64,000 bases of DNA from Anaerobaca sp035448545 (GTDB taxonomy: Bacteria > Planctomycetota > Phycisphaerae > Sedimentisphaerales > Anaerobacaceae). Of this stretch, positions 8,566-16,979 are shown piece by piece. The stretch spans positions 186,001-250,000 of the forward strand of contig DAOTJE010000003.1 of the NCBI GenBank assembly GCA_035448545.1. Direction: 5' to 3'. Below the pieces are notes generated by a model. The model was not told the DNA's origin, did not search any database, and saw only the letters and a program-made list of their open reading frames with translations. Position 1 is the stretch's first letter, and the number at the start of each line of letters is the position of its first letter. The position numbers were made by a program, and so were the translations under genes.

Positions 8566-9450
8566 ATGCCGGAGAAAGAAGAGCCTATGCCAGCTATTGC
8601 TGCCGGAAACGAGATCGCGAAATCGGATGCCCGGATGAGAGTAACGCTTGCCCCGCGCGGGACCCCCGAATCGAAGCCGCAGGCGACGGAATGCGCCTGC
8701 CCGGTGATCCGCTCGCGGGATTTCTCGCTGTACTACGGCGCGAAGGTGGGCGTCAAGAACATCACGATGGACATCCATCCGTGCAGCGTCACGGCCATCA
8801 TCGGGCCCAGCGGCTGCGGCAAGAGCACGTTCCTGCGCAGCATCAATCGCATGAACGACCTGATCCCCCACGTGCGCACCGAAGGTCTGCTCGAGGTCGA
8901 TGGGCAGGACGTTTACGACAAACGCACCAACCTGGTCAACCTTCGCCAGCAGGTGGGCATGGTTTTTCAGAAGCCCAATCCGTTTCCCAAGAGCATCTTT
9001 GACAATGTCGCCTACGGCCCGCGGCTTCAGGGAATCCGGCGGGCAGACCAGTTGCAGCACCTCGTGGAGCAGGCTCTGAAGGCCGCCGCAATCTGGGACG
9101 AGGTGAAGGATGACCTCCGGAAGTCAGCGCTGGCTCTTTCCGGCGGACAACAGCAGCGCCTGTGCATCGCCCGTGCGCTGGCGACCCGGCCGCGCGTCCT
9201 GCTGATGGATGAGCCCTGTTCGGCCCTCGACCCTATCGCGACCGGGCGGATCGAGGACCTGATCGGCCAGCTCCAGAGCACGTACACGATCGTGATCGTG
9301 ACGCACAATATGCAGCAGGCGGCCCGCGTCAGCGAGCGGGCCGCGTTCTTCTGCCTGGGTGAGTTGATCGAGTACGACCGGACCGAGAAGATCTTCAGCA
9401 ACCCAGCCAAAAAGCAGACCGAGGACTACGTCACTGGTCGATTCGGATAA
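8566..9450 (+). CDS. pstB: Phosphate ABC transporter ATP-binding protein PstB
   Basis: Cytoplasmic ATPase of 294 residues that drives PstCA. Walker A GPSGCGKST, signature LSGGQQQRLCIARALA and Walker B VLLMDEPCSALDP are all intact, with the D-loop and the switch histidine (IVTHNMQQA) after them. PstB-typical INRMNDLIP follows Walker A. ATG 8566 is preceded by AAGGTGA at suitable spacing; ATG 8587 is an alternative. The first ~45 residues are a non-conserved leader absent from most PstB proteins. The frame is open far upstream, but that part overlaps pstA and is not coding. Confidence 0.95.
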   Translation: MPEKEEPMPAIAAGNEIAKSDARMRVTLAPRGTPESKPQATECACPVIRSRDFSLYYGAKVGVKNITMDIHPCSVTAIIGPSGCGKSTFLRSINRMNDLIPHVRTEGLLEVDGQDVYDKRTNLVNLRQQVGMVFQKPNPFPKSIFDNVAYGPRLQGIRRADQLQHLVEQALKAAAIWDEVKDDLRKSALALSGGQQQRLCIARALATRPRVLLMDEPCSALDPIATGRIEDLIGQLQSTYTIVIVTHNMQQAARVSERAAFFCLGELIEYDRTEKIFSNPAKKQTEDYVTGRFG

Positions 9451-9497
9451 TAATGAAATGCAGAGATCAACAATCAAGAACCGACAGTGAGGCGGTC

Positions 9498-9517
9498 ATC
9501 CCGATGTCCATCGGGAT
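9498..9517. repeat. Perfect palindrome, REP-like (copy 1)
   Basis: The 20-mer ATCCCGATGTCCATCGGGAT is a perfect inverted repeat (9-nt arms, 2-nt centre) in the pstB-phoU gap. The identical 20 bases recur inside a longer palindrome at 14522-14549, also between genes. A T6 run begins some 14 nt after it, too far for a standard intrinsic terminator. It may modulate pstB/phoU expression or belong to a genome-wide repeat family. Confidence 0.6.
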
Positions 9518-9576
9518 TCTATCAGTTTGCTTTTTTCGTTTTGCGCCTTGATTTATCCGAAAGGGAGCAGTTTCTC

Positions 9577-10230
9577 ATGCCCGCCCATTTGTTACGCGAT
9601 GTCGAACTCCTCAAGAAGGAGATCGTGACGCTGGGAACGATGGCCGAACAGGCTGTTCGGGAGGCGACGACCGCGATCGAAACCCGGGATGTCGCTCTGG
9701 CGCAGCGCGTCATTGACAACGACATCAAGCTCGATGAGATGGAGGTCCAGGTCGAAGAGAGCTGCTTGAAGATACTGGCGTTGTATCAGCCGGTGGCGAC
9801 CGACCTGCGGTTCATCATCGCGGCGCTGAAGATCAACAACGACCTGGAGCGGGTCGGGGACCTGGCGGTCAACGTCGCCGAGCGTGCGGCGTTCCTGGCC
9901 ACCCGGCCTCCGGTTGATATCTCGTTCGATTTTGAGGCGATGGCCCGCAAGGCCCAGGCCATGCTTCAGAAAAGCCTCGATGCCCTGGTCAACCTCAACG
10001 CCGAACTGGCGCACGAGGTCTGTGCGGCCGACGACGAAGTGGACGAGCTGAACCGCCAGATGTACCGGATCGTCAAAGACATGATCCCCGCGCAGCCGCG
10101 GCACACCGAATCACTGATCCACATGTTCTCGGCGACACGACACCTCGAACGCATCGCCGACCACGCGACGAATATCGCTGAAGATGTCATCTACATGATC
10201 GAGGGCCGCATCATCCGCCACCGCCTGTGA
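9577..10230 (+). CDS. phoU: Phosphate transport system regulator PhoU
   Basis: Cytoplasmic helical protein of 217 residues, the usual PhoU size. It has the two duplicated three-helix halves, each with the metal-binding signature: NNDLERVGDLAVNVAE (about residues 86-101) and TRHLERIADHATNIAE (about 187-202). PhoU links the Pst transporter to the PhoR kinase and represses the regulon when phosphate is plentiful. ATG 9577 follows AAGGGAG at good spacing; a longer reading from 9487 would include the palindrome and is unlikely. It is the last gene of the pst cluster, about 125 nt after pstB. Confidence 0.94.
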   Translation: MPAHLLRDVELLKKEIVTLGTMAEQAVREATTAIETRDVALAQRVIDNDIKLDEMEVQVEESCLKILALYQPVATDLRFIIAALKINNDLERVGDLAVNVAERAAFLATRPPVDISFDFEAMARKAQAMLQKSLDALVNLNAELAHEVCAADDEVDELNRQMYRIVKDMIPAQPRHTESLIHMFSATRHLERIADHATNIAEDVIYMIEGRIIRHRL

Positions 10231-10231
10231 A

Positions 10232-10249
10232 GGCGAATCACCATTCGCC
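10232..10249. repeat. Short hairpin after phoU
   Basis: GGCGAAT and ATTCGCC form 7-nt arms around a CACC loop, 2 nt after the phoU stop codon. No T-run follows, so termination is uncertain. It lies between convergent genes. Confidence 0.35.
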
Positions 10250-10370
10250 CCCACCTGTGCCAGCGCGTCTTTCACGGGATCGACTTGCAGGGGAATCCGG
10301 CGGCCATATACTCGACGTCTTCCCGCTCGTCGGCCGGAGGCGTCATGCTGAAGGCGAACTTGCTCGGCTC

Positions 10371-11030
10371 CTACATGGCGCGATGGCACCATTCGATGAG
10401 ACTGCGATTCCGCCATTGATGTGTCTCGCCATGGCCGTCGGCGAAGCCCAGCGTAGTGCGCTCGGGATGCCACATCGCCAGCGGGTCCACCCACGTCTTG
10501 GTCGCGGGGTTCATCTGCCAGGAACCGATCTGGATGCTTCGGGGATCTGCTTCTTCGACGAAGACATACTGCTTAGCGGGAGCGGCCAGGTCGGAGAGGC
10601 GTTTGGCTCTGGTATATCCTGCCCACATCTCTCCGTTGGCGCCGCCGGGAATGGCAAACGTTCGATAGGTCACGTAGAGTGAGTCTTGCCTTCTCGGGTC
10701 GGCGGGACAGTGATACATCTGGACCTTGCCCACATAGGGAAACATCGCGCCCCGTCGGATGGCTTCTTTCTGCTGCGCGAGGGTGGCGCCGGACGGATCA
10801 CGGTCCACCCACTGGCCGGGGCCCGTGTGCCCACCGACCAGATTGCCGTCGTGGTCCTCGGCGAACTGGAGCCACGCCTGCGACAGTTGTCTGACATTTA
10901 TGAGGCAAACCGCTTCCTTGGCACGGTTGCGCCCCTGTTCGCCGACGGCGCCGAGACAGGCGATCCCGATGGCCGCGCAGACGGTCAGCACGAGCGCATC
11001 GGCCTTGCGGATTCGTGAGGTTCCTGTCAT
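10371..11030 (-). CDS. H-X9-DG domain pseudopilin-like protein, possibly interrupted by an in-frame amber codon
   Basis: 219-residue protein with a single N-terminal hydrophobic helix (about residues 10-30), a conserved NVRQLSQAWLQFAEDHDGNLV segment, and the planctomycete H-X9-DG motif (HPERTTLGFADG). Such proteins are usually annotated as prepilin-like or DUF1559-related; their role is not established. No clear GFTL-type prepilin cleavage site is visible. ATG 11030 avoids overlap with the upstream paralogue. After the TAG at 10371-10373 the same frame stays open for 32 more codons to TGA at 10272-10274. The peptide there (EPSKFAFSMTPP...DVEYMAAGFP) looks like a natural C-terminus, so the stop may be a nonsense mutation or a sequence error. 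Third gene of the leftward PQQ-propeller operon. Confidence 0.7.
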   Translation of the reverse strand: MTGTSRIRKADALVLTVCAAIGIACLGAVGEQGRNRAKEAVCLINVRQLSQAWLQFAEDHDGNLVGGHTGPGQWVDRDPSGATLAQQKEAIRRGAMFPYVGKVQMYHCPADPRRQDSLYVTYRTFAIPGGANGEMWAGYTRAKRLSDLAAPAKQYVFVEEADPRSIQIGSWQMNPATKTWVDPLAMWHPERTTLGFADGHGETHQWRNRSLIEWCHRAM

Positions 11031-11046
11031 GGTTCTTTCTCTCTCG

Positions 11047-11883
11047 CTATTGTGTTGGCTCATAGCCCAGACGTCCCCAGACGGCTCGCTGGAGCCGGTG
11101 CAGGTCTTCGAAGCCTTCGGCAGTCTGCGGAAGGCGGTTGTTGCTCACGTGGCGTCGCTCGCTGAAACGGCCCCATTCGATGGTATCGATTCCTTGCCAC
11201 TGCCAGTGTTCGGCGTGGCCGTCGGCGAACGAGGCCGTCATGCCGTCGTTGTGTCGGACCGGCGGGTCGTCCCACCACGTTTCCTGACGGTAATGGGTGT
11301 TGTAGCTGTCCGGCGTGATGAATCCTTCGTCGATGAAGACCATGCGCTCGGCCGGCCCCGGCGAGAGGATCTCGCTGAGGTTCTGAATCCACACCACGGT
11401 GTCGCCGACCCGGACGCCTTGGGCCTTGCCTGCGACGTAGCTCACCGTGCCACTGCGGCTCATCCCATTCATGCCGTCGACGACAGAGTAGTTGAGTCTC
11501 TCACCCGGGTATCCGCTTGGGCAGCGATATAGATTGAGTTCCTGTAGGTAGGGCCAGAGGGCTCCTGCGCGAATCCCCGCGATCTGCTCGCCTTCCGGCA
11601 ACAGGCCGCCGGACGCGTAGTAAGACGACCAGCACTTACCGACCCAGGGCTTGTTGCTCCCCGTCATGTAGATTCCGCCCGCGCCGTTGACGAGGTTGCC
11701 GTCGTGGTCGTCGGCGAACTGGCGCCAGGCCTGGGTCAGTTGCTTCAGGTTGCTCAGGCACACCGCCCGCTTGGCCCGCTCGCGGCCGGTGGTGCCGATG
11801 GCCGCAACGTTGCACAGGACGATGGCTGTCAGGACAAGTAGAACCGCCACGTCGCTTCTCGTGATGTTTCGTGCGGGTTTCAT
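11047..11883 (-). CDS. H-X9-DG domain pseudopilin-like protein
   Basis: 278-residue paralogue of the next gene downstream. N-terminal TM helix (about residues 10-30), then NLKQLTQAWRQFADDHDGNLVNGAGG, matching its neighbour almost residue for residue, and the H-X9-DG motif (HNDGMTASFADG) near residue 215. The C-terminus ends RLQRAVWGRLGY, a usual ending in this family. A strong AAGGAGG site precedes ATG 11883. It starts 30 nt after the beta-propeller gene and is probably co-transcribed with it. It likely sits in the inner membrane with the bulk outside the cytoplasm. Function unknown; the pairing with a PQQ-type propeller suggests a shared surface or envelope role. Confidence 0.78.
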   Translation of the reverse strand: MKPARNITRSDVAVLLVLTAIVLCNVAAIGTTGRERAKRAVCLSNLKQLTQAWRQFADDHDGNLVNGAGGIYMTGSNKPWVGKCWSSYYASGGLLPEGEQIAGIRAGALWPYLQELNLYRCPSGYPGERLNYSVVDGMNGMSRSGTVSYVAGKAQGVRVGDTVVWIQNLSEILSPGPAERMVFIDEGFITPDSYNTHYRQETWWDDPPVRHNDGMTASFADGHAEHWQWQGIDTIEWGRFSERRHVSNNRLPQTAEGFEDLHRLQRAVWGRLGYEPTQ

Positions 11884-11913
11884 ATCTTTGCATGCCTCCT
11901 TATTGCCGTGGGC

Positions 11914-13263
11914 TCACTGTGCTGCGGCCGGCTCAGGTGCCGGCTCCTGGAGCGACTCGACCGACAGGGTTTGCACCGTGTTGGCCGCATCGGTGATAAG
12001 CATCGAGTAGTCCTGCGAGTCGGTGACGAGCACGGCGCCGTCACCGGTGACGATCGGGAAAGCGGGCCAGCCGCTCGTCTGCCAGCGACCGATCTGTTGG
12101 CCGTCGGCATCGACAACGTACACGCACCCATCGTCGCATGCGGCGTAGACCAGTCCGTTCACATCGACCGTCAGCGTGAAGCCACCGAGGTCGCCTAACT
12201 TCGTGGTCCACTTGAGGGCGCCGCTCGGATCGACCGCCCGCAGATAGGGATCGTCGAGGCTCACGTAGATGGTCCCATCGGGCCCGAGGACCGGCTCGGA
12301 CCAGCCGTCGGCATAGGGGTCGAACTCCATCGCGGCCTTGTCGATGGCCGGCGTGTCGAGCAGATCGACGGACCAGCGAATCGTTCCGTCGCTCGGTTCG
12401 ATCGCATAGAGGTGGCTGTCATAGAGCAGCGTCTGGTAGATCGTCCCATCAGGACCAACCACCGGGGACGTGAACGGCCAGCCGCCCGTCTTGACGCCGT
12501 TGGGGTCGTCCGGGTTCTCGGGATACAGCGCAAAGCTGCACGTCCACTTGATGCTGCCATCCGCCGGGTTCAGGGCGTAGAGAGTCGGATCGTAGAGACC
12601 TGCGATGTAGACCGTGCCATCAGCGCCGATTGAAGGCGACGCGAAGACGGCGCCTTGAAGGTTCGCCGAGGCCCTGGTCTGGAATGTCCAGAGAATCGCG
12701 CCGTTGGCGTCGAGGGCGTAGAGCTTGCCGTCGGTCGATCCGACGTAGACATTACCGTTTGATGCGACGGCCGGCGACGAGTAGATTGCGTCGCCCGTAC
12801 CATGGGTCCATCGTACGCTGCCGTTGGGGTCGAAGGTGTAGACTCTCCCGTCCCGGCCACCGGCGAACAGGCATCCATCGGACCCGATGCTTGGGGCGCT
12901 GAGCAGCGGCGCGTTGACCTCGGTGGTCCAGAGCAGCGCACCAGCAGCGTCGAGCGTATAGAGCTTGCCGTCCTCGCAGGCGACGTGGACCCGGCCGTCG
13001 CAGCCGACCGTGGCACTGCCGACCACGGCGCCGCCGACTTCGTACACCCATTCCGCCGCCTCCGCGGTCAGACCCTCATCGGGGCTCCGTCCACTTCGCG
13101 TGTAATCGCCCCCGAGCGACGGCCACCGGCCTTCCGCCGCCGGGCAGTTGGCATCCGCTGCGTTCGGGTCCGCCCATGCCCGCTGGACGATGGGCAATCC
13201 GGTCAGCACAAAGGCCAGAGCCCCTGCGCACGCCCAAAAAACGATCGATGTCTTGGTGTTCAT
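11914..13263 (-). CDS. Exported PQQ-type beta-propeller repeat protein
   Basis: 449 residues starting at ATG 13263 behind a GAGGAG site, with a Sec signal peptide (residues 1-31, ending QRAWA-D). The rest consists of repeated blades of the type DGTIYVSLDDPYLRAVDPSGALKWT, i.e. the tryptophan-docking PQQ/BamB-like repeat; I count about seven. In such proteins without dehydrogenase residues the propeller is usually a scaffold or adhesin rather than a quinoprotein enzyme, and no catalytic motif is evident. It is the first gene of a leftward operon with two H-X9-DG proteins and has its own well-formed promoter at 13352-13380. Predicted location: periplasm or cell surface. Confidence 0.8.
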   Translation of the reverse strand: MNTKTSIVFWACAGALAFVLTGLPIVQRAWADPNAADANCPAAEGRWPSLGGDYTRSGRSPDEGLTAEAAEWVYEVGGAVVGSATVGCDGRVHVACEDGKLYTLDAAGALLWTTEVNAPLLSAPSIGSDGCLFAGGRDGRVYTFDPNGSVRWTHGTGDAIYSSPAVASNGNVYVGSTDGKLYALDANGAILWTFQTRASANLQGAVFASPSIGADGTVYIAGLYDPTLYALNPADGSIKWTCSFALYPENPDDPNGVKTGGWPFTSPVVGPDGTIYQTLLYDSHLYAIEPSDGTIRWSVDLLDTPAIDKAAMEFDPYADGWSEPVLGPDGTIYVSLDDPYLRAVDPSGALKWTTKLGDLGGFTLTVDVNGLVYAACDDGCVYVVDADGQQIGRWQTSGWPAFPIVTGDGAVLVTDSQDYSMLITDAANTVQTLSVESLQEPAPEPAAAQ

Positions 13264-13351
13264 GGTATGCTCCTCTTCTTCTCGCACCAGAATTCCCCGC
13301 CGGAGGCGGGCTTCCGTCCGCTCCGCCCGCAGGTGGGTTGTCAACAATAAT

Positions 13352-13380
13352 ATTATAGGGCCTTGGGGCGTCACCGTCAA
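13352..13380 (-). promoter_or_regulatory. Sigma70-type promoter for the beta-propeller operon
   Basis: On the minus strand TTGACG (13380-13375) is followed by a 17-nt spacer and TATAAT (13357-13352). Transcription would begin near 13345, giving a leader of about 80 nt that contains a CCCGCC-GGA-GGCGGG hairpin near 13298-13312. Confidence 0.7.
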
Positions 13381-13577
13381 GACTCCGGTCTCTTCGTGCG
13401 TTGTTCCGCCGGCTGCGATCCCGATGCACCATGCCATTCTCAATAGGAAATCCCGGACGGAAGGGACGTGTTACGTTTTTTCCTGCATTTTTCTCACGAT
13501 CCGATAAGAAGTCCGTCGCTGACGTTCCCATGCCGTCGTGCGATGACGCCAGGGGGTTCATATTCTCCACTTTACCC

Positions 13578-13606
13578 TTGACGCGACAGACACAATCCAT
13601 TCTATT
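13578..13606 (+). promoter_or_regulatory. Putative promoter for the OmpA-type lipoprotein gene
   Basis: TTGACG (13578-13583), 17 nt, then TCTATT (13601-13606). The -10 matches only 4 of 6 consensus bases. It lies about 115 nt before the chosen start. The remainder of the 13264-13724 divergent gap shows no gene I can support. Confidence 0.4.
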
Positions 13607-13724
13607 TACCACCACTGTGGCCAGGGATGGACCCATCAGCGCACGAGGCGAGGTCCTGAACCACCCACACCCGATTTCACGGAATGAGATGTCTAAGATT
13701 CTGGACAATGGAAAGGATTGGGCA

Positions 13725-14507
13725 ATGCGGAGTCTGAAGCTTTCGAGCATTTTCGTTGTGCTGGTTCTGTCGACGGGCATGACGCTGATCGGAGGGTGTG
13801 CCGGGTCGGAGGACCTGCGACTCCAGAACGACATGCAGGCCAAGCGGATCGACCAGTTGACCAGCGAGCTGGAGGCGGCCCGGCTGGAACTGGACCGGCT
13901 CAAACGGCAACTGTCGGCTTCCGAGCAGACCGGCAACGTCGAAGTCGACGCGCTGCGCCAGAAGATCGCGGCGCTGGAGGAAGACCTGGCCAAGAAGGAG
14001 GAGCTGATCAAGTCGATGCAGGATCGGCTGATGGGCACCTCGCCGCTGCCGGTCGAGCTCAACACCGCACTGGAGGACTTCGCCGCCCAGAACAAAGACA
14101 TGGTGGAATACGATTCCAGCCGGGGCCTGGTGAAATTCAAGAGCGATCTGCTCTTCGAGCTGGGCAGTGACAAGGTGACCGCCAACGCCGCCGAGACGGT
14201 TCGGACGCTGTGCGGTATTCTCAACACGGACCAGGCCAAGGAGTTCGACATCATCGTCGCCGGCCACACGGACGACATTCCGATTCGTCGGCCGGACACG
14301 CTGGCGGCCCATCCGACCAACCGCCACCTGTCTTCGCACCGGGCCATCGCGGTCGTCAGTGTGCTGGAAGGCTGCGGTCTGGATCCCAAGCGCATGAGCA
14401 CTCGCGGCTTCGGCGAGTTCCGACCGGTCGCGCCGAACGCCCCGGGCAACAAAGGCAACGCCAAGAACCGCCGCGTCGATATCTACATCGTCCCCAGCGG
14501 TTCATAG
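13725..14507 (+). CDS. OmpA-family peptidoglycan-binding lipoprotein
   Basis: 260 residues. ATG 13725 follows AAAGGA at good spacing and opens a lipoprotein signal peptide with lipobox LIGGC. A coiled coil of about 90 residues (heptads such as RIDQLTSELEAARLELDRLKRQL) follows, then a C-terminal OmpA/MotB domain with the peptidoglycan contacts: GHTDDIP and the NRHLSSHRAIAVVSVL...RMSTRGFGEFRPV stretch, ending NRRVDIYIVP. It should anchor to a membrane by lipid and grip peptidoglycan, as Pal or MotB-like proteins do. ATG 13689 in the same frame is an alternative but has a weak ribosome site. The gene stands alone between its promoter and a strong terminator. Confidence 0.85.
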   Translation: MRSLKLSSIFVVLVLSTGMTLIGGCAGSEDLRLQNDMQAKRIDQLTSELEAARLELDRLKRQLSASEQTGNVEVDALRQKIAALEEDLAKKEELIKSMQDRLMGTSPLPVELNTALEDFAAQNKDMVEYDSSRGLVKFKSDLLFELGSDKVTANAAETVRTLCGILNTDQAKEFDIIVAGHTDDIPIRRPDTLAAHPTNRHLSSHRAIAVVSVLEGCGLDPKRMSTRGFGEFRPVAPNAPGNKGNAKNRRVDIYIVPSGS

Positions 14508-14521
14508 ACGATACGCAGGAG

Positions 14522-14549
14522 CCCGATCCCGATGTCCATCGGGATCGGG
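14522..14549. repeat. Perfect palindrome, REP-like (copy 2)
   Basis: 13-nt perfect arms around a 2-nt centre; positions 14526-14545 are identical to the 20-base palindrome at 9498-9517. It sits 14 nt after the OmpA-lipoprotein stop codon and just before a terminator. No T-run follows it. Confidence 0.6.
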
Positions 14550-14562
14550 AAGTCTCCCCTAC

Positions 14563-14612
14563 GCAAACAGGTCCTTTCGGCCCCACACGACCGGCAGGAC
14601 CTGTTTGCTTTT
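14563..14612 (+). terminator. Rho-independent terminator after the OmpA lipoprotein gene
   Basis: Arms GCAAACAGGTCCT (14563-14575) and AGGACCTGTTTGC (14596-14608) are perfectly complementary, with a 20-nt loop and TTTT directly after. From 14613 to 14888 I see no supportable gene. Confidence 0.85.
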
Positions 14613-14888
14613 CTCCACATCCACCCGGCCTGCGTGCCGGCACATTCCATCAGCACCATCGCCGGGCATATTATCATTCACCAACGCTCTCAAAGTCTTG
14701 ACCTTGGTTGTGGTGGTCTTGCACACGTTACGTGTCCCTCACGCGAGGTACGTGATTTGTGAATGGACAGATTCCTCCTCCGCCCAATTCCTTCCACGCT
14801 GGCACGCGTACGTCCATTCGATCATCGTGACATCTTGTGGCCCACTTGCCTTGTGAGGGCGCTCAGGGTTTTTTCGCCTTCCGGCCGA

Positions 14889-16370
14889 TCATCTCGTCGG
14901 TTCGGATGCAGGGACCCGAGCCGGCAGGTGGGATTGGATGGATTGGGCCACTTGTCGGGCCTGGGCGCGGATTCCGTCGGCGTTGAAGTGGACGCCGTCG
15001 GAGCTGTGATACTCGGGATGGTCGATCACGAGCGCAAACAGATCGTCCACGGGCAGGCCGAGCGGCTCGACGAATGCGGCGGCGATGGCGTTCCTCTGCC
15101 TGACGCGATCCGTGGTTTCCGACAATTGCCCCAGATCCTCTCGATTGCGGACGGGCGTGGTGGTCCTCCAGATGAGGGTGCTGCCGCGGCCATGCTGCTG
15201 CAACGCGTCGAGCAGCCTCGGGAAGGCGGCTTTGTACTGGTCCTCGGTGTATCCCCAGCCGTGCAGGCCGTTGTTGAAATGGATCACGTCGAATCGATAC
15301 TGGGCCAGGACCAGCTTCAGTTCGTCGAAGAAGACCGGATCGCAGATGCAGCGGCTCGTAGTCAGCCGGGCGCAGTCGGCCTGGCCTTCGAGCGCCCGCT
15401 CAACGTCGCCAAAGTAGCCCCGCACGATCGAGTCGCCGATCAGCAGCACCCGCGGCAGCCCATCGCGGTCGGCGTTGGTGATCCAGATGTCACACCATTC
15501 GATGCGCTCGCGGATCAGTTTGTCCGTGTGGGCAAGGATGAACTCAACGATCGGGGCGGGGTCCGCCAGGCTGTGCGGATGGTGACCGACGCCGGGCTTG
15601 TGAATAACCTGGATCGAGCCACCGAGGGCTTTGTACCGCTCTTCGAAGATCGCGGTGTTCTCGGCCACCGGGACGACCTCGTCGGCGTCGCCCACGACGT
15701 GCAGCAGGGGGACGCCGGCCTTGGCGAGCGGTTCGAGATGGTCGATCGGATTGCACTTGGCCGTCAGGGCCTGTTCTTCCGTCAGGCCATACGCTTCGAG
15801 GCACTGCGCCCAGTCAGCGGCGCTGCCCGGGCCGGCGCCCTTGCCGCCGGGCCAGCTTTTGATGTCGCAGACCGGCGCGTCCGCGTAGATGCAGGAGACC
15901 TTGTCGGGGTTCTTCGCTGCCCAGTTGTAGACGATCAGGCCGCCCCGGCTCATGCCCTCCAGGGCAGGCTTGGGCGCCAAGCCGTGCACCTGTGTCAGGT
16001 AGGCATAGAACTGATCCCAGATCGCGACGGCCTTCGGAGAGCCGAACAGGCCGGCTACGTCGATGTACGCGACGTGAAATCCCTTTTCGAGCAGCGCGAC
16101 GTCGGTCTGCGGCTCATGGCCGAAGAAACGGGCCCGCCAGATCCACGGCTTGCCCGGTGCAACGATTCTCGGAGTGACGACGATGCACTCGCGTTCCGCA
16201 TAGGTGAAGTCGTGCCGGTCATACGAATGAAACGAGGACCGCTTCCCTGCGAACGGCGCGACGTCTGAACTATCAACGGCGGCGCAGATGGGCGTCACTG
16301 TAAAGATCGTCGCCAGTACGATAAGAATGTTTGCGAAGAAGGGCGAATGCGTCAGCGTGTTTATCTTCAC
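14889..16370 (-). CDS. Exported bifunctional esterase: alpha/beta hydrolase fused to SGNH hydrolase
   Basis: 493 residues from GTG 16370, which has AGGAG 8 nt upstream and begins a hydrophobic signal peptide (cleavage near ICAA). The first half (about 35-285) is an alpha/beta hydrolase: nucleophile elbow GMSRGG, acid residue in GDADEVVP, and histidine in GVGHHPHS. The second half (about 295-490) is an SGNH/GDSL esterase: block I GDSIVRG, FNNGLHGW, and the catalytic pair in SSDGVHFN. Such two-esterase proteins usually remove acetyl or other acyl groups from polysaccharides in the periplasm or outside. It is the last gene of the MscK-lipocalin-esterase run, 26 nt after the lipocalin. Substrate unknown. 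Confidence 0.8.
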   Translation of the reverse strand: MKINTLTHSPFFANILIVLATIFTVTPICAAVDSSDVAPFAGKRSSFHSYDRHDFTYAERECIVVTPRIVAPGKPWIWRARFFGHEPQTDVALLEKGFHVAYIDVAGLFGSPKAVAIWDQFYAYLTQVHGLAPKPALEGMSRGGLIVYNWAAKNPDKVSCIYADAPVCDIKSWPGGKGAGPGSAADWAQCLEAYGLTEEQALTAKCNPIDHLEPLAKAGVPLLHVVGDADEVVPVAENTAIFEERYKALGGSIQVIHKPGVGHHPHSLADPAPIVEFILAHTDKLIRERIEWCDIWITNADRDGLPRVLLIGDSIVRGYFGDVERALEGQADCARLTTSRCICDPVFFDELKLVLAQYRFDVIHFNNGLHGWGYTEDQYKAAFPRLLDALQQHGRGSTLIWRTTTPVRNREDLGQLSETTDRVRQRNAIAAAFVEPLGLPVDDLFALVIDHPEYHSSDGVHFNADGIRAQARQVAQSIQSHLPARVPASEPTR

Positions 16371-16396
16371 CGTGCGTTCTCCTGACAAGAAGGGCT

Positions 16397-16948
16397 TCAG
16401 TGCTCGGAGCGGTCGTGCTCGACCCAGATCAGCGCGTCCGTATCGAATCCCAGCTCTTTGGCTCGCGCCGCGAGCATGTCCACGACAGATGGATCGAGCG
16501 ACCGGTCCCGCGCGAGAATCCACAGATAGGACCGGCTCGGCCCACAGACCAGGGCGTACGAGTACTGGTCCCGATCCAACGCGATGATCACGTAGCTGCC
16601 ATAGAACGGGCCGAAGAACGACACCTTCAGGTGTCCCGTTGTAGGTTCGCCGACGAAGTAGGCCTTGCCTTTGGCCTGCTTCCACTGATCTTTCCGCTTG
16701 TCATAGCCTTTGTTGAGCACGTTCACGCCACCGTCTTTTCGCATCGTGTACGTGGCCGAGACGTTGCTCAGGCCGCGCTCGAAGCTGTGGTCCAGACGAG
16801 CGATCTCATACCACGTGCCCAGATAGCGACTGAGGTCGAAGTCCTGCACAGGCCGGATGCCCGAAGGAGCGCCGGCACAGCCGGTCAGGACGGCGGGAGC
16901 CAACCACAACAGCCGCCCGAATATTCCAATGAGCCCCTTTGCTCTCAT
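16397..16948 (-). CDS. blc: Bacterial lipocalin (Blc-like) lipoprotein
   Basis: 183 residues. A lipoprotein signal peptide ends in lipobox VLTGC (Cys about 23). The mature part is a lipocalin with the diagnostic first motif YLGTWYEIARLDHSFERGLSN region (about residues 43-63), TYTMRKDGG, and the closing ALVCGPSRSYLWILARD strand. Blc proteins bind lipids or lysophospholipids and sit in the outer membrane. Length and motif order match E. coli Blc. It lies between the MscK-like channel (31 nt) and the esterase (26 nt) on the same strand, an operon consistent with envelope stress or maintenance. Confidence 0.9.
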   Translation of the reverse strand: MRAKGLIGIFGRLLWLAPAVLTGCAGAPSGIRPVQDFDLSRYLGTWYEIARLDHSFERGLSNVSATYTMRKDGGVNVLNKGYDKRKDQWKQAKGKAYFVGEPTTGHLKVSFFGPFYGSYVIIALDRDQYSYALVCGPSRSYLWILARDRSLDPSVVDMLAARAKELGFDTDALIWVEHDRSEH

Positions 16949-16979
16949 GGTTCTATCCCTGCCTTCTCAGGGCTCCCGC

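Noticed and set aside
13148..13507. Plus-strand frame in the divergent region before the OmpA lipoprotein
   Set aside because: It overlaps the beta-propeller gene start and its promoter, and shows no protein features.
14613..14888. Checked for tRNA or small RNA after the terminator
   Set aside because: No cloverleaf or recognisable promoter-terminator pair.
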